Position numbers and translations under genes: made by a program. The notes beneath the pieces are model-generated. The model made no database searches. It was given only the letters and a program-made list of their open reading frames with translations, and was not told the origin of the DNA. This document shows positions 23,404 through 35,600 of a stretch of 64,000 nt of DNA, one piece after another. How positions within the stretch are numbered: position 1 is the first letter of the stretch; each line of letters starts with the position of its first letter. Source of the stretch: Climacteris rufus (lineage: Eukaryota > Chordata > Aves > Passeriformes > Climacteridae); the NCBI GenBank assembly GCA_013398175.1, contig VZRZ01006165.1:1098826-1162825 (forward strand). The letters run 5' to 3'.

Positions 23404-23618
23404 TCATAGAAAGTTCATTAAACCAACCTGTTGTATGGCTGATGGATCAGCATACAGCTGTGTTCTGTTGAGGTCTTGCATTTCTTCCTGCTTACAAAGC
23501 CTCTCTAACAGTAACTTTTTGCCTTCTGTTACTGTGTGCACTCTCTCTGTTAATAGCTTTTGGAAGTGCAGTATGGTGTTTTCAGAAGCACTTTTCTTAA
23601 GTGGAACGGGTGACACCT
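23404..23618 (-). CDS. Nested gene exon 11: C-terminal coiled coil and stop
   Basis: The acceptor is TTGTCCACAG|AG. The exon encodes 71 residues, including ILHFQKLLTERV and EGKKLLLERLCKQEEMQDL, a leucine-spaced amphipathic helix that is probably an oligomerising coiled coil. It ends QQVGLMNFL and stop at 23404. A minus-strand AATAAA about 190 bp downstream (23217-23212) fits the poly(A) site. Confidence 0.82.
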
Positions 23619-26600
23619 CTGTGGACAAAAGCAAAGTACGTAGTTAGAGTGCACAAGTCAATGAACTGCTGATAGTGAAGTTTAGGACATGCTGGATTTT
23701 CCTAAAGCTGTTCTTCTGTTCTGCTGTCTTGGCAGGCATTGCCTGGTGTTGTGTAAGGGGTCATTGTATAATGGAGAGTAGGAATGCAGCAGACCTTGTG
23801 AAGATCACTTATGTCTCAAACTTTCAGTTTTGCCTAGCTACAGCTTTCTCCAAGATGTACTTACATAATAGGCAAAAAAATGAAAGTCTGTTTAATCACA
23901 GAGAGTGATTAAATACAGTGTTATTACAGTTTGTGATGGTGAACTAAACAAGTTGAATTCAGAAATGTTGTGTTCAGATAATTTCTGTTAATCTATCTGT
24001 GACATCATTTTAGTATTAAAAAAGGGGTGAGCTCCTTAAAACTTAAGTTTGTTGTTTGACTCATTGTTTGACTCATTGTTGATCCTCATTGTTCAACTTT
24101 CTTTTTATTCAGGACCTGACAATTCTGCAGGAAGAAAATTAAGCTGCTGACCGTCCCCATATCAGATCACATGCCACATATTTCTGCCCTTCCCATCATT
24201 TTTCTCTCTGCATGATTCTGTATTGTATCTTCTCTTTGAAATAGCTGTCTTAACCTCTTTTCCTGTCTACAACACATTAGTCACATTTATAGACATGTAG
24301 TGTAATATGAGGAAATCACATCCATGACTGTGATTCTGTCCCTATTTTCCCTTAAGCAACAGAGGTAATTGAGACATCTTTTTTTTTTAAATATTATCTT
24401 ATCTTTGCATATTATTCTCATAAATCAAATGAGTATTTCCTGATGTTTACCTCATTTATACCAGGGATGAGGATTGAAATTAATAAATTGCTATTTTCCT
24501 TAGGCCCATATTTTTATCAGAACTCTTCTTTCATGGATAGATTGTTGTGGGTGAGAGAAGAATGTTGGTTTGGAGCTTGGTGTTAAGTTCTAAGATTTTT
24601 TTTTAACTGTTTGAATGCTGGGTATGAGAATCTGGCATCCAATTCAACAGCAGTGTATAGGTGCTTTTAAATGTCAGGGGCTCTTACCATTATTCCATGT
24701 TTTTCTCTTGATACTCAAAGATCCTGTGTTTGCTGTAACATCTCCCACTGAAATTTAGAAGAGAAAAACAAGGTGACCAAAGTATTTTGCTGAGATTCTT
24801 GAGGCACAGTCACTTACTCAAACTCACCAAAAAGTTTTATACTACTAAAGCAAATACCCTAGGAGAAGTGACCTGGAGCAATGAGAATCTACTAGAAAAG
24901 TTAGGTGCTAGGTTGGCACATAAAATCAGGGTGAAGACACATTTATTTGGCAGATGCCTCAAACAGATTAATAACTGAAGTTTTTCTGAAAGGTTATTGT
25001 TTTACTGGCTGCTACATCAGCATTCACAGCCCAGATTACACTGTCCTTTTCTAGTATGCTAAAGTGTAAAACAGCCAGGTTTGTTCTTGGTATTGACAAC
25101 ATTCTTGGTGTTGACAAATCCCATTCATGGAGAGCAGAAATGAGCAGTAATATATTCAGTTTCTGTATTTGGAAGAAAATGCATCTTGAGGATGTGATTG
25201 AGCACAAGGATGAGGCAGGGTAGAAGAACTGTCATCCCAGAGCTGTGTGGATGTCATTCCAGCCACAACTAACGCACTACTGTAGGGTGCCCGTTGGACA
25301 CCACATTAGGGCTGTGATTCATGACTGAGGACAGACAGCTGGCTTAAGGATGGTTCTGGAAGTTTCTGCTCAAGCTGTCCATCTGGCCTCTGCTGCAGAA
25401 ATGGTTCAAGTCCTCAACTATCATTTCTGATGTTGCAAATTATTATCCAACATATTGAGAACAATAAAAATTAGTTCTGGTTTACCATAAGTCACTGAAC
25501 CCTAAGTTGCAGTGGTTCAGTTGCTTCTACAAGAGCACCTGATCTGGCTGGAGCAGGGGGCAGGTGTCCCTGAGGTCTGGAGTGGTTGGCCAGTCATGAG
25601 AACCCTTACAGCAGACACAAGATTAGCTGTGTGATTCTTAGATTAGTCGTTTTTTGATACTAAAATAGAAACAAACTCTATTTTGAAAACTGAACCTGCT
25701 TTAGCAATATAATAATTACAAGTGCTCAAATAAACATCACTGCCCTGGATTTTTATCTGTCTTGACTGTGGAGTATATTGAATTTATATAGTTGGAGTTT
25801 TTTGGAGTCCTTGCCCTTGGCTTGATTGCTACTGATTTTCACATTCTCAGTGGTATGGGCTTGCAGCTCTCTATCCATCAGACTTTACATGACCTGCCAT
25901 GTGTTCTAGCACCATTTCACTTAGGCTTTCAAAAGCAAAGATTTTCCAATAACATTGAATGCTTCAGGTGCTTTCACTTTTTGTCAATATCCTCACTTCT
26001 ACATGTCTCCATAGACCACCTCTGTTCCCTGAGTATTCCCTATTCCCATGTAGATACAGCTTCTCCAGTTATTTTCCCTGCCCTTTTCTGGCCACACATT
26101 TCACACCTACAGCATGGCTCAAACAGGCAACCTTAAAAAGTTTCACTTTAAGTACTTTATCTCACCACTGAAGTTTTTAGTACCTGATAGGAGACTTGAA
26201 CTTTCACATCCCCAGCCTGAGGTTCCCAGAGGCTGTCTTCTTAAGATACAGTCAACTTCATCATAAAATCTCATTTTTCGCCTGGGATTTGCAAGATGTT
26301 CATTTTCTTTCTGCAGTGCACGGTATTCATATTTTAGGTTCTTGTACTTTGTGCGACATTGTTTCCAGTCTCTGTCTATACCACGTTTCATTAACCTTCT
26401 GGCAATTTCCTCAAATATTTCTTTATTTCTTGTGGCCCCTTCAAGCATTTGTTGTATCTTTTCATCTGACCATATGTTTATCAGAGCCCTAACTTCATTA
26501 TCACTCCAGTGTTTTCCTGCTCCAGTATCATTAACTGTAACAACTTTAAAGTGATTTTGTGCTTCTTCCAAGGGAATGTGATTGTCTGAAAACATAAATA

Positions 26601-29600
26601 AAAAACAACTAACGATAAATGCTATAAATATATGCTAAATATACATATACAAAAGTGTAATTGCAACTAATGATTAATCTTTTAACTTTATAATGTTAAT
26701 ATCCATACACAAGTGTTTTCTCTTAATTATGCAAAATATGTAGCAAGTGGAATCTCTTGTTTCTCTGAGGCATCTAAAGTTCAACATTTTGTCACTATAA
26801 TTTTGCCGCTGTTGTTGTCAAATTAAAGACAGATGTATCCAAGTGTTACATGTAGGAAAGCAATAACTCTTAAGCTTTAAAGATTTCAGCATTGGTGAGA
26901 AGTGTGGTTTCAAATAAAAATGGCAACATGCAAATGAAAAGGCTACTGGGGACTGAACAGAAGAAAAAAGTCTTCAGGCTTAAAAATAGTCAGAAGTAGG
27001 CAGATGCTGCTCATCATATATGTATAGAAGGCAAAGTTGAACTACGGTATTAATGCAAGTTTTGCTCATGACAAGGAACAGAGCTATGAAACTAATTTTT
27101 AAGTTTACTGACAAAGCTAGACTGGAGTCAGAAGTAGAAAAGTGTTTACTGTAGAGATCTGGTTGCTCCAGCTTTGGTACTGAAATTACAATGTGATTTA
27201 TTTCATAATAAATCCTTGGAAATTAATACTCACCTGTCCCAACCATTCGTTTTGCTACTGGCGTACAAGATCTGTCTTCTGAGGTAGTGCTTATAGAATC
27301 ATCATCTATAGAAACACACAGTTTTAAATAAAATAGACGTGGATTTAGACGAATACATTGCTAATATTATTGTCATCCTCCACAGGAAACACCTGTTTTC
27401 ACCTAAGTGTCCTAACCCCTTAGCCTAACCCATTAGTTACAGACTTCAAGAACTGCAGAATCATAGAATCATTTAGGATGGTAAATAGCACTGCCAAGTC
27501 CACCAGTGAACCATGTCCCTAGTGCCACATCTACATGTCATTTAAATCCCTCCAGGGACAGTGACTCCACCACTGCCCAAGTCCAAGTGACAGTTCTGCT
27601 GACCGTCCCTCCTTACTTCACCAAGAACTGAATATGCTGCCATTTCGTGACCCCTGTGCCCAAGAAGCCTCCAGTCACCACCAGTCCTTCTCTATTCATG
27701 AGCACCAGGTCCAGCAGGTACTTTCCTAGCTGGCTCCTTCACCAGCTGTCACAGGCAGTTGTCTGCCACACACTCCAGGAACTTCCTAGACCCTGTCCTC
27801 TTTGCTGTGTTGCGTTTCTAGCATACATCTGATAAGCTGAAGTCCCCCCCAAGGGCCAGCAACTGTCAGACTTGTCCCAGCTGCTTATAAAATATTTGAT
27901 CTGCCTCTTTGCCCTGGTTGGGTGGTTTGTAACAGACTCCCACCAGGATACCTGCCTTGTTGGCCTTCCCCCAAATTCTTACTCATATGCCCTCAACCCT
28001 AGTGTCACCATCATGACAATCAAAACACTCTCTAACGTGCAGGGTACCCCACAGTCTCTCCTTCTTTGCCTGTCTCTTCTGAAGAGTTTATAGCCATCCA
28101 TTGCAGCACTCCAGTTGTGCAAGTCATTCCACTGTGTCTGCAAGATGGAAACTATGTCATAGTTTTCCTGCTGTACAATGGCTTCCAGCTCACCTTGTTT
28201 GTTGCCCATACTGTGTACACTCAGATGCACCTCAGCTGGGCTTTTGACCTCACCATCTTTTGGGGCTGTGAAGCTCTAATTTCTTTATGGTCATTCTCAG
28301 GTGCTTCTGTGGTTTCTAACACATCATTAACCCCTGTGTCTTTGCTGATCTCCATCCCCTGAATCTACTGAGACAGCAGATTGAATGACCTCTCTAGTAC
28401 ACCATCCCTCAAACGTTGGCATGTTGTCTTTCTTTATCTCTTTCCACCTTCTTTCAATGAGCCCTGCCAACTCCTGTGCTAAGATCCTTTCCCGCTCTGA
28501 GCAGGTGTCAGCAGGTCTGGTGTCATGTAAATGGAACCATGATCAAAAAACCCAACATTTTCCCAGTGTCACCAAGCTTGGAGCCAGATAGTGATTTGCT
28601 GGCTCTTCGTGTTTTTTCCTGCTTCATTCCTTGCAACTGGAAGGATAGAAGGAAACACTACTTGTGCTCTTTGTCCCTTAAACATTTGTTCCAAGGCCCT
28701 GAAGTCTCTCTTGATTACCCCTCAGGCTTCTATTTGCAACTTGATTGCTGCCTACCAAGAAATTTTTAAAATAATCTATGAACATCGAAACGCAGCTTTG
28801 CTGTTCTGGGCTCATTTGCTCATGCTTGGACTTCTCTGAGGCTGAAAGTTCACTTTTGTGTGGACTTTTTGGATTGGGAGGAAGAGAAAGATTAGTTCTC
28901 ATTGTTTGGTAGGGGATGTCATAGACTAATTATCTTCAATACTGGTTTTGGTAAAGGGTAGAAGTAAATATTCCTTATATGTTTTGAAAAACTGAGTGCT
29001 TACTTAGGCTCTGTCAGAAATAGAGATGGTTTGTAAATTAGCAGGTTCATTTGATGTGCTTTCTATAATGGTATTTGTCAACATATGCAGAAACTAGTAC
29101 TTGGAACTCATATTTACTTTTTTTATCTTAGGTCATTTGGCAAATACTTGTTTTTCATAAGCCATGTGCGGGAAAATACTTTATACCTATGGAAAATTTA
29201 GAATCAGAAATTATACTCTCATCAGCATGTGTGTGTGATTTACTTGGGGTACTAGAAAAAAAGTTTTTTCTCATAAATTGGCACCCTATAACTCCTGAGA
29301 AAATTCTTGCACCTTTCTTAACACTTGCAGCTAGGAAATGGGCTAGAATGGAGCTGTATGTCTACTCCTAGGCTCTTCATAGATTCCTTTTTTTAAACTC
29401 CTACCAGCCTCCCCAGGGCTTTCATTTCTGTGCTCATTCTCTCAACCACACTGCCTCTCTAATCTCGCCCTGTCTTTGGCAATGGCACTTGTGTAGTGCT
29501 GATTTGCATGATTATTATCCTCAGCTGCATGTTACATGATAGGGAGTTTGTGTTTCTGAGGCAGTCTATTGATCAGCATGACATTTAATTCTTTATCTTG

Positions 29601-32600
29601 CATTTGTGTGACCTTGCCATGTCTTAACTTTATCCTCAGTGTCACTTATGTTTCTGTGTGTCATTGTTGTGATGGCACTGCTCTGATGTTGTCCTCAGTG
29701 CGACAGTTGCTACAATTGTCTTTCATGATCAAGATCAGGCAGTGCAAACAGTTGTAAGGGGTGTGTTGCATAGGGTGTCTCAACACCCAAACTCCAGATA
29801 ACATAATTACTGAAAAAGAAGCTCTTTTCTATTAACTTCTGTGTACAAACAGCACTACTGTAAAGTATATTTTGATCCAGTGTCAGGTCACTACATTGAA
29901 AATGTCATCATTATTTCTTCTGAAGTCTTTTTTTTTCATGATCTTCTATGTTTTTCATGCTCATTTATTCCAGAATATTAATATCCCGATGCAGCAACAG
30001 ACAAGGTATAAAATGTTCTGAGTTTCTGAGACAGCTATTTCCCTTTTCAGTTTATCGTCTCTAGCAACTGTGTAAGAAAAACAGTATTTGTGTCACAATC
30101 AAATGCAGACTAATCATATTCATCATAAAAAGGAGCATGTTGTCTAGGAAAATAAGATTTTGTTATAAATATGGGAAGGAAAAATAAGTTTTTATACATT
30201 TTTGCATTATGAAATCAATCAAAACCCATTTTTTATTATAACTTAGAAATAGAATGAATATAATTTGATGGAATAACATATGAACCTTAGAAATCTGTAA
30301 TGTAAAGGCCCCCTAAAAGTAAAGTAGAAGGCCCCCTGTTACAACTATCAAGACAAAGCCTTGTCCTACCTATATCAATCGTTTCCTTCTTTATTTGTGT
30401 AGCTTCCGGAGCTGCTGGCGTGGAGTTGGCAAAGCCCCCCTCATCTTCAAGGATTTCTGTAAAAAATAATAATTTACAGAGTTCTTATTAACTAAACAGA
30501 TATTGAGTGATGTCTTGAGAACTTCAGAATGCCACTAATGATAACTGTTGTTAAAGATTTCCTCTTTTAGTGCATTAAAGCTGCAATTTCTCTGTAGTAG
30601 TAGGCTTAAGAGCAGAGTGTACCCATATATCAAAGTATATCCAGAACACCACATAACAGCTGCAGTATATAAGCTTATGGGTTAAATGTGCAAACTCTTT
30701 TAAGTTATTTTAACCTGGATCAGAATTTGTAGAACGGTTCGCTGATCAGGGGTGTAAGATACCTGGTAAGTGGAAAATGTCTGTGCAGCAGAACATGCAC
30801 CACAGTGACTTTCATAAAGGGTGTGGTACATAGTGGAATTACTGAAAGACTCCAAAGTGACTGATGACAAGAGTGTCTGAGTTAGCCCCAAAAGGAGCAA
30901 GGGTCCTGACATTGCATCAGGGTTCTGAGGCTGGCACTTGATCTGTAATGCTGCCTGCCTTACATGATGGAGGCAGTGTACTAAATGCCTGTCCTGAGAG
31001 CATCCCCACTGCTGCAGCTTGCAGGGGTCTACGTCATACAGCTGGGTGACAGAGGTGTCCCTGGGCTCCCCTCCATGGGGAGGAGATCTCTGCTCCTCTG
31101 CCATTGGCTTGCTGGTGTTTATAGGAGAATTCCACCCCTCTGCCCTGTGACAGAGGGTTGGGCAGGTGAATGATGCAAGCGGTCTTGCGGATCCTCACTT
31201 CCCAGTGAGGACACTGCTCTACAGAGATTAAATGGTGAAGGCCACATCATGGATCAATGACAGCAGTTTTTTAGCTCCCAGCCTGTTCTCAGTCCATTCA
31301 AGAATATTGCCCCTAAACATTGAGCAATAAAGTTTAATCTAGAGCCATTTTATTAAAAATTACCCGCAGATCAATACAGCTTTGTTTGCATCAGATATTC
31401 TTTATGATGTGACCGGCATCATGTGCCTTTTTTCTTTTCCTTGGCGAGCCAAGAATGTGGTAGGGAGCCTCGCTTTTTTTCTAAGGCTTTTTTTCAGAGT
31501 TTTTGGAGGGAGGGCACAAGAAGAGCAAGACTGAGCCAAACAGAACAAGCCATCGACAGTTTCTGGCATGGATAAAACACAGTGGCTCCATCTGCACTGT
31601 TCAGTGAAGCTATAGACATTTGCCAGCAAATATGCTTAATCTCTACTTTGGGTTTAAAGCAGTGCTCACAAGGCCACCCGAGCAATGCTGCCACAGTCTT
31701 TCCTTTCACCCACTCAGACTGATACAAGCTCTGTTCTCTTTTGGCACTCTGTCACTATCACTAATTATCTTGTTTTCTGGCTCATGAGGCAAGATTAGTA
31801 ATTTGTCTCCTAATCCTTACTCTCATGTGTGTCTTGTATAGTATAAAAGGGAAGTGGGATATGTCAAAGCTAGGGAAAATGTTCAGTGTGTGGCTTATGT
31901 TTACTTTCCAACAGCCTGCAAAGTTGCTGCTATCTCTGTCATACAGATCTATGAGAGTGGATACGGAAAACTTAGATGCACAGTTAAGAGTTTGTGTCTG
32001 CAGCCCAAATATGCCTAGGATAAGGCAATGAATAATGAAGAACTTTGGGGTTTGCAAACCTGAAACACCACTTAACACTAGCCTGGGGCATATGTATTAA
32101 AACATTATTTTTTGACTTTATATCTGTACATTTTAAAATTCCAAGCACACAGCAGCAAGTGTTCAAGCCAGTGTTAAGTGCCTGAGTATGTACCAACTGA
32201 AGATCTTAACTTTAAACAACAGATTTTTTTAAAAGGCCTTGCTTAGGAATGCATCTTGGCAGTGTCATGACTTACTCTGAATTTGTTCTGAGGGGGACAG
32301 ACATACAGTAAAGTGTGCAGGGTACCAAAAATCCTAAAAAAACCATGACAGGGCAAGTAATTTGTTTGAAGTAAAATACTTGCTGTAGGTATTTTTAAGA
32401 ACATCAGTTTACTGGTATTTCTTAGAACCCTATTTTCATCTCCACTGTTCCCTGGCACTTCAGATTTAATCAAACACATATACACAGCAGTCTGTGGTCG
32501 TATTGCTAAGTCTGTATGTGGAATGTACATGGAGTTTGAATTGACAGACTGTGCAGACTGAAGCAATGGCTCTTCTGAAGAGATTTCTGGAACTAACTAA

Positions 32601-35600
32601 AAGGGATCCCATGCAACTGAAAACATCAGTGAAAATGACTAAATAAGGTTTTATTTGCAGATTGATTCAATGCAGGATATGTGTTGCCAGAAGAGAGAGC
32701 AGTGTCCCCAGCCTATCCCAGGAAGCTTTAGCTGAAAACCCACGGGCTGGGGACTGCTGTGGTCCTTCTGCTCCCCCAGCTGGGCAGTGCTGAAAGCGAC
32801 GTTTCGGGAATTGGGACAGGCTGTGCAAGAAACTGTAAGGATTTGTTTACCTCTGTCTTTTCCTTCTCAGGTGGGTATTTGCTGCTCTTTGAGTAGCAAA
32901 TTCATGTGGGCAGAGGAGAAAAACAATACCATAGCACATCAAATAATTAGGTGTTTTCCTGAAACTGGTGTATTTGTCTTTTGACTAACACCACCTTAGT
33001 ATCTTCCTTACTAGAGTATGGCAGAGCTGAATGGGCTGTTTATAAAGATTGGCAGTGGTGACAGCATTACTGTGGCTGCTAACTCAGATTCCCATGTAAG
33101 ATGGTGAGAAGCACGTGCACTCTGAGGCGGCTTGTGCACCTTCTGTGCATTTACACAGCTGCAGTTGCTAATAAGCAATGTCTGCCCAGGCTAACTCACA
33201 TATATATATATATATGGGCAAGTGCATATATAGCTCTGGCTGCAGAGTACATAAACTGCATATACTGATAAGGAACATACCCTGATATGAGTTTAACAGA
33301 ATTTCTAAATTCTTGTTTATGTCAAAGTGGGGTTTTCTACAAACTTTTTTTCAGGGCTCACAAATAACTGTAAATTTAATAACTGCATGCCTGTTGAGAA
33401 ACACTTTTCTACAAAAGTTCTGTTGAATATGGAGTAGGTTTTAAAAAGTCACATCCTAAATGCTAGTGATCATGAGACCTTACTGATATCAAAGAACCAA
33501 TGCAACACACCACTGCCGGTTTGCCATTTTCACTATTTTTCAGCAAGTATATTTAGGAGTACAGAGGTACATACAAACTCTTTACTTACCAGTTTCTTTC
33601 TTCAAAATTATTTGGACTGTCTAGGAAAGGCATGTAGCACAATTAGAGAACAAAGGGTCTCCATGATATGGTAGCATAAAAAGTGTGCATCTTTTCTCTG
33701 CTTTATGCAATACCTAATTATGTTACCATTAATAAAATTAAAGACTAGGTGTCTTTTACCTGCAATAAAGTTATGTGAGTGTGTATTGTTTGGGAATGAG
33801 GGAAATAATTTTGCAAACTGAGTTGTTCATGATGGAGTGTGGTTTTGCCCTTTTTTACCCCACAGAAGTTTGAAAAATACTCTTTAGAGTGGATAGGCTG
33901 AGCCACAGACACTTTTAAAGCACTATTTTACCTTTTCCCCACAAAATCACATTACATTTACAATTACCCAGCGTAGCAGCCTGGAGCTGCTGCTTGGGGC
34001 TGCTTGTGAGAACGTTTTCTTTCTCACATAAGGTATGAAAAACAGTAAGATAAAAGCACTGTTGTTTCCACAGGTGTTGTGAGTCCGGGCATGAAATGTT
34101 TTGGATTGGGCGATGTAGAACCCAGCCAGCCATACCAGGGGGTGGTTGGATCTTAGCAAATCATCTACCTGGGCTCCTACCATAAAAAATGGGAATAGGA
34201 CAATGAACGGGGCTCGCTCACTCTCGGCTCGCTACGGACCAAGCTGTGTTGCTGTGTTGTTATTGCTGCCGTTGCGACAACCCAGAAATAAACAAAGTAT
34301 GCAGTTAAAATACATATATTTGAAATGGGAGATGGTAACCAAGGTAAACTACAAATACCTTAACACTTATCCTAAGTGTCAGAAATGTGTACTCAGAACT
34401 TTACTAGGAATACTAATTTAACTTAATCTTAAATAACTGATTTGGACGAGTGCGGTCCAAGAAATTACAATATTATGTAGCACCAGGCAGTTGAAAACTG
34501 TAAGATGTAGTAATTTTATTTGTTGATGGGGAGAAATGGAATTTAATACATTTTGTAAGTAGTCTTAACTGCATCCCACAGATTGCTGTTTATGATTCCT
34601 TTTGTATTTGTCTCTGTCAAAATGAGGTTCCTACAGGCAATGCACTTTTCATGACAACCTATTTTTCTCCAAGCAATGCCTTAAGTGCCCATGGTGAGCT
34701 GGTAAAAGGTCTTTTTTTTCCTTTTTTTTTCTTTTTTTTTTTTAAGTAAATTTAAATTGATGAATGTAATTGGTATTGAATGAAAAAACAAAAATGCTGC
34801 TATCTGGTATACCTCAAATTATATCTCATTATCAAGAATCTCTTTACTTACTTGTCACAGCTGTTTCTTTCGTTACATGCAGAGCTGCCCGACTCTCTGG
34901 AGTAGTATTTACAGTAACATCATCTGTCAGAAGATTTTTAATTTGACATTAAACTTTCAAGTTCACATTAGACTGTTTTAAATTCTGTAAGACTACTCCT
35001 TAATGCTTAATTTAGACCATATTTTGCCTCACACTACCAAAAGAGATCATGAGGTGCTCTGCTGTGGACAATAAAACCTGTCAGCCTGCAAGACTTTCAT
35101 GTGTCTCTAGCTGAATGTTGAACTTCTGCTCCCCCTGAAAGTTATGCTTTCAGATGTAAACTGTAATGTTTCTTTGTAAAGAGCAGAACATATGACCTTC
35201 ATATTCAGTGAGACTCTTAAATGAAGTCTTCATCTCCTGACATGAACATTTACATAATTATATATTGATCACATATTGTGAAAAAGAGATGCTGTATTAG
35301 TTCATGTACAGGAGACTAAGCAGTTCTAATCCTTGGGAATACATAGTTTAAGTAAATGTAGTAATACATTGACTCAACTTGCTTAAACCAGTAGTTTCTT
35401 CTCTGTATTCTGCATCATGAGTTTGAAATGATTACTTACTGGATGGACTGTTTTCATCAAATTTAGCAGGACATTGTAAATGTGTACATAAGTACATGAT
35501 GGTTATCTCTATGACATTATCTCCTGCTTGTAAGTTTTTTCAGTCTCTGCATTTTCTTACTGTAATTTCAATTTGGGCTTGTTTTAAAAATTGATTTTAA

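Larger units (their letters stand above)
30457..34851 (-). other. Intron 6 of the nested gene
   Basis: This 4.4-kb intron holds a 134-codon minus-strand ORF of unknown origin (31104-30700), a (TA)n run near 33200-33216, a 31-nt exon-like stretch at 33620-33590 and poly(T) at 34709-34743. No recognised repeat family is seen. Confidence 0.6.

Noticed and set aside
25792..26171. Plus-strand ORFs opposite the third Myb/SANT domain exon and similar plus-strand frames at 36726-36983 and 45097-45345
   Set aside because: They are antisense shadows of conserved minus-strand exons. The shared plus-strand peptides simply mirror the domain similarity.
31117..31124. CTATAAA motif upstream of the 134-codon ORF as a TATA box
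   Set aside because: It is only about 20 nt from the ATG, so a TATA-directed transcript would start at or after the start codon.
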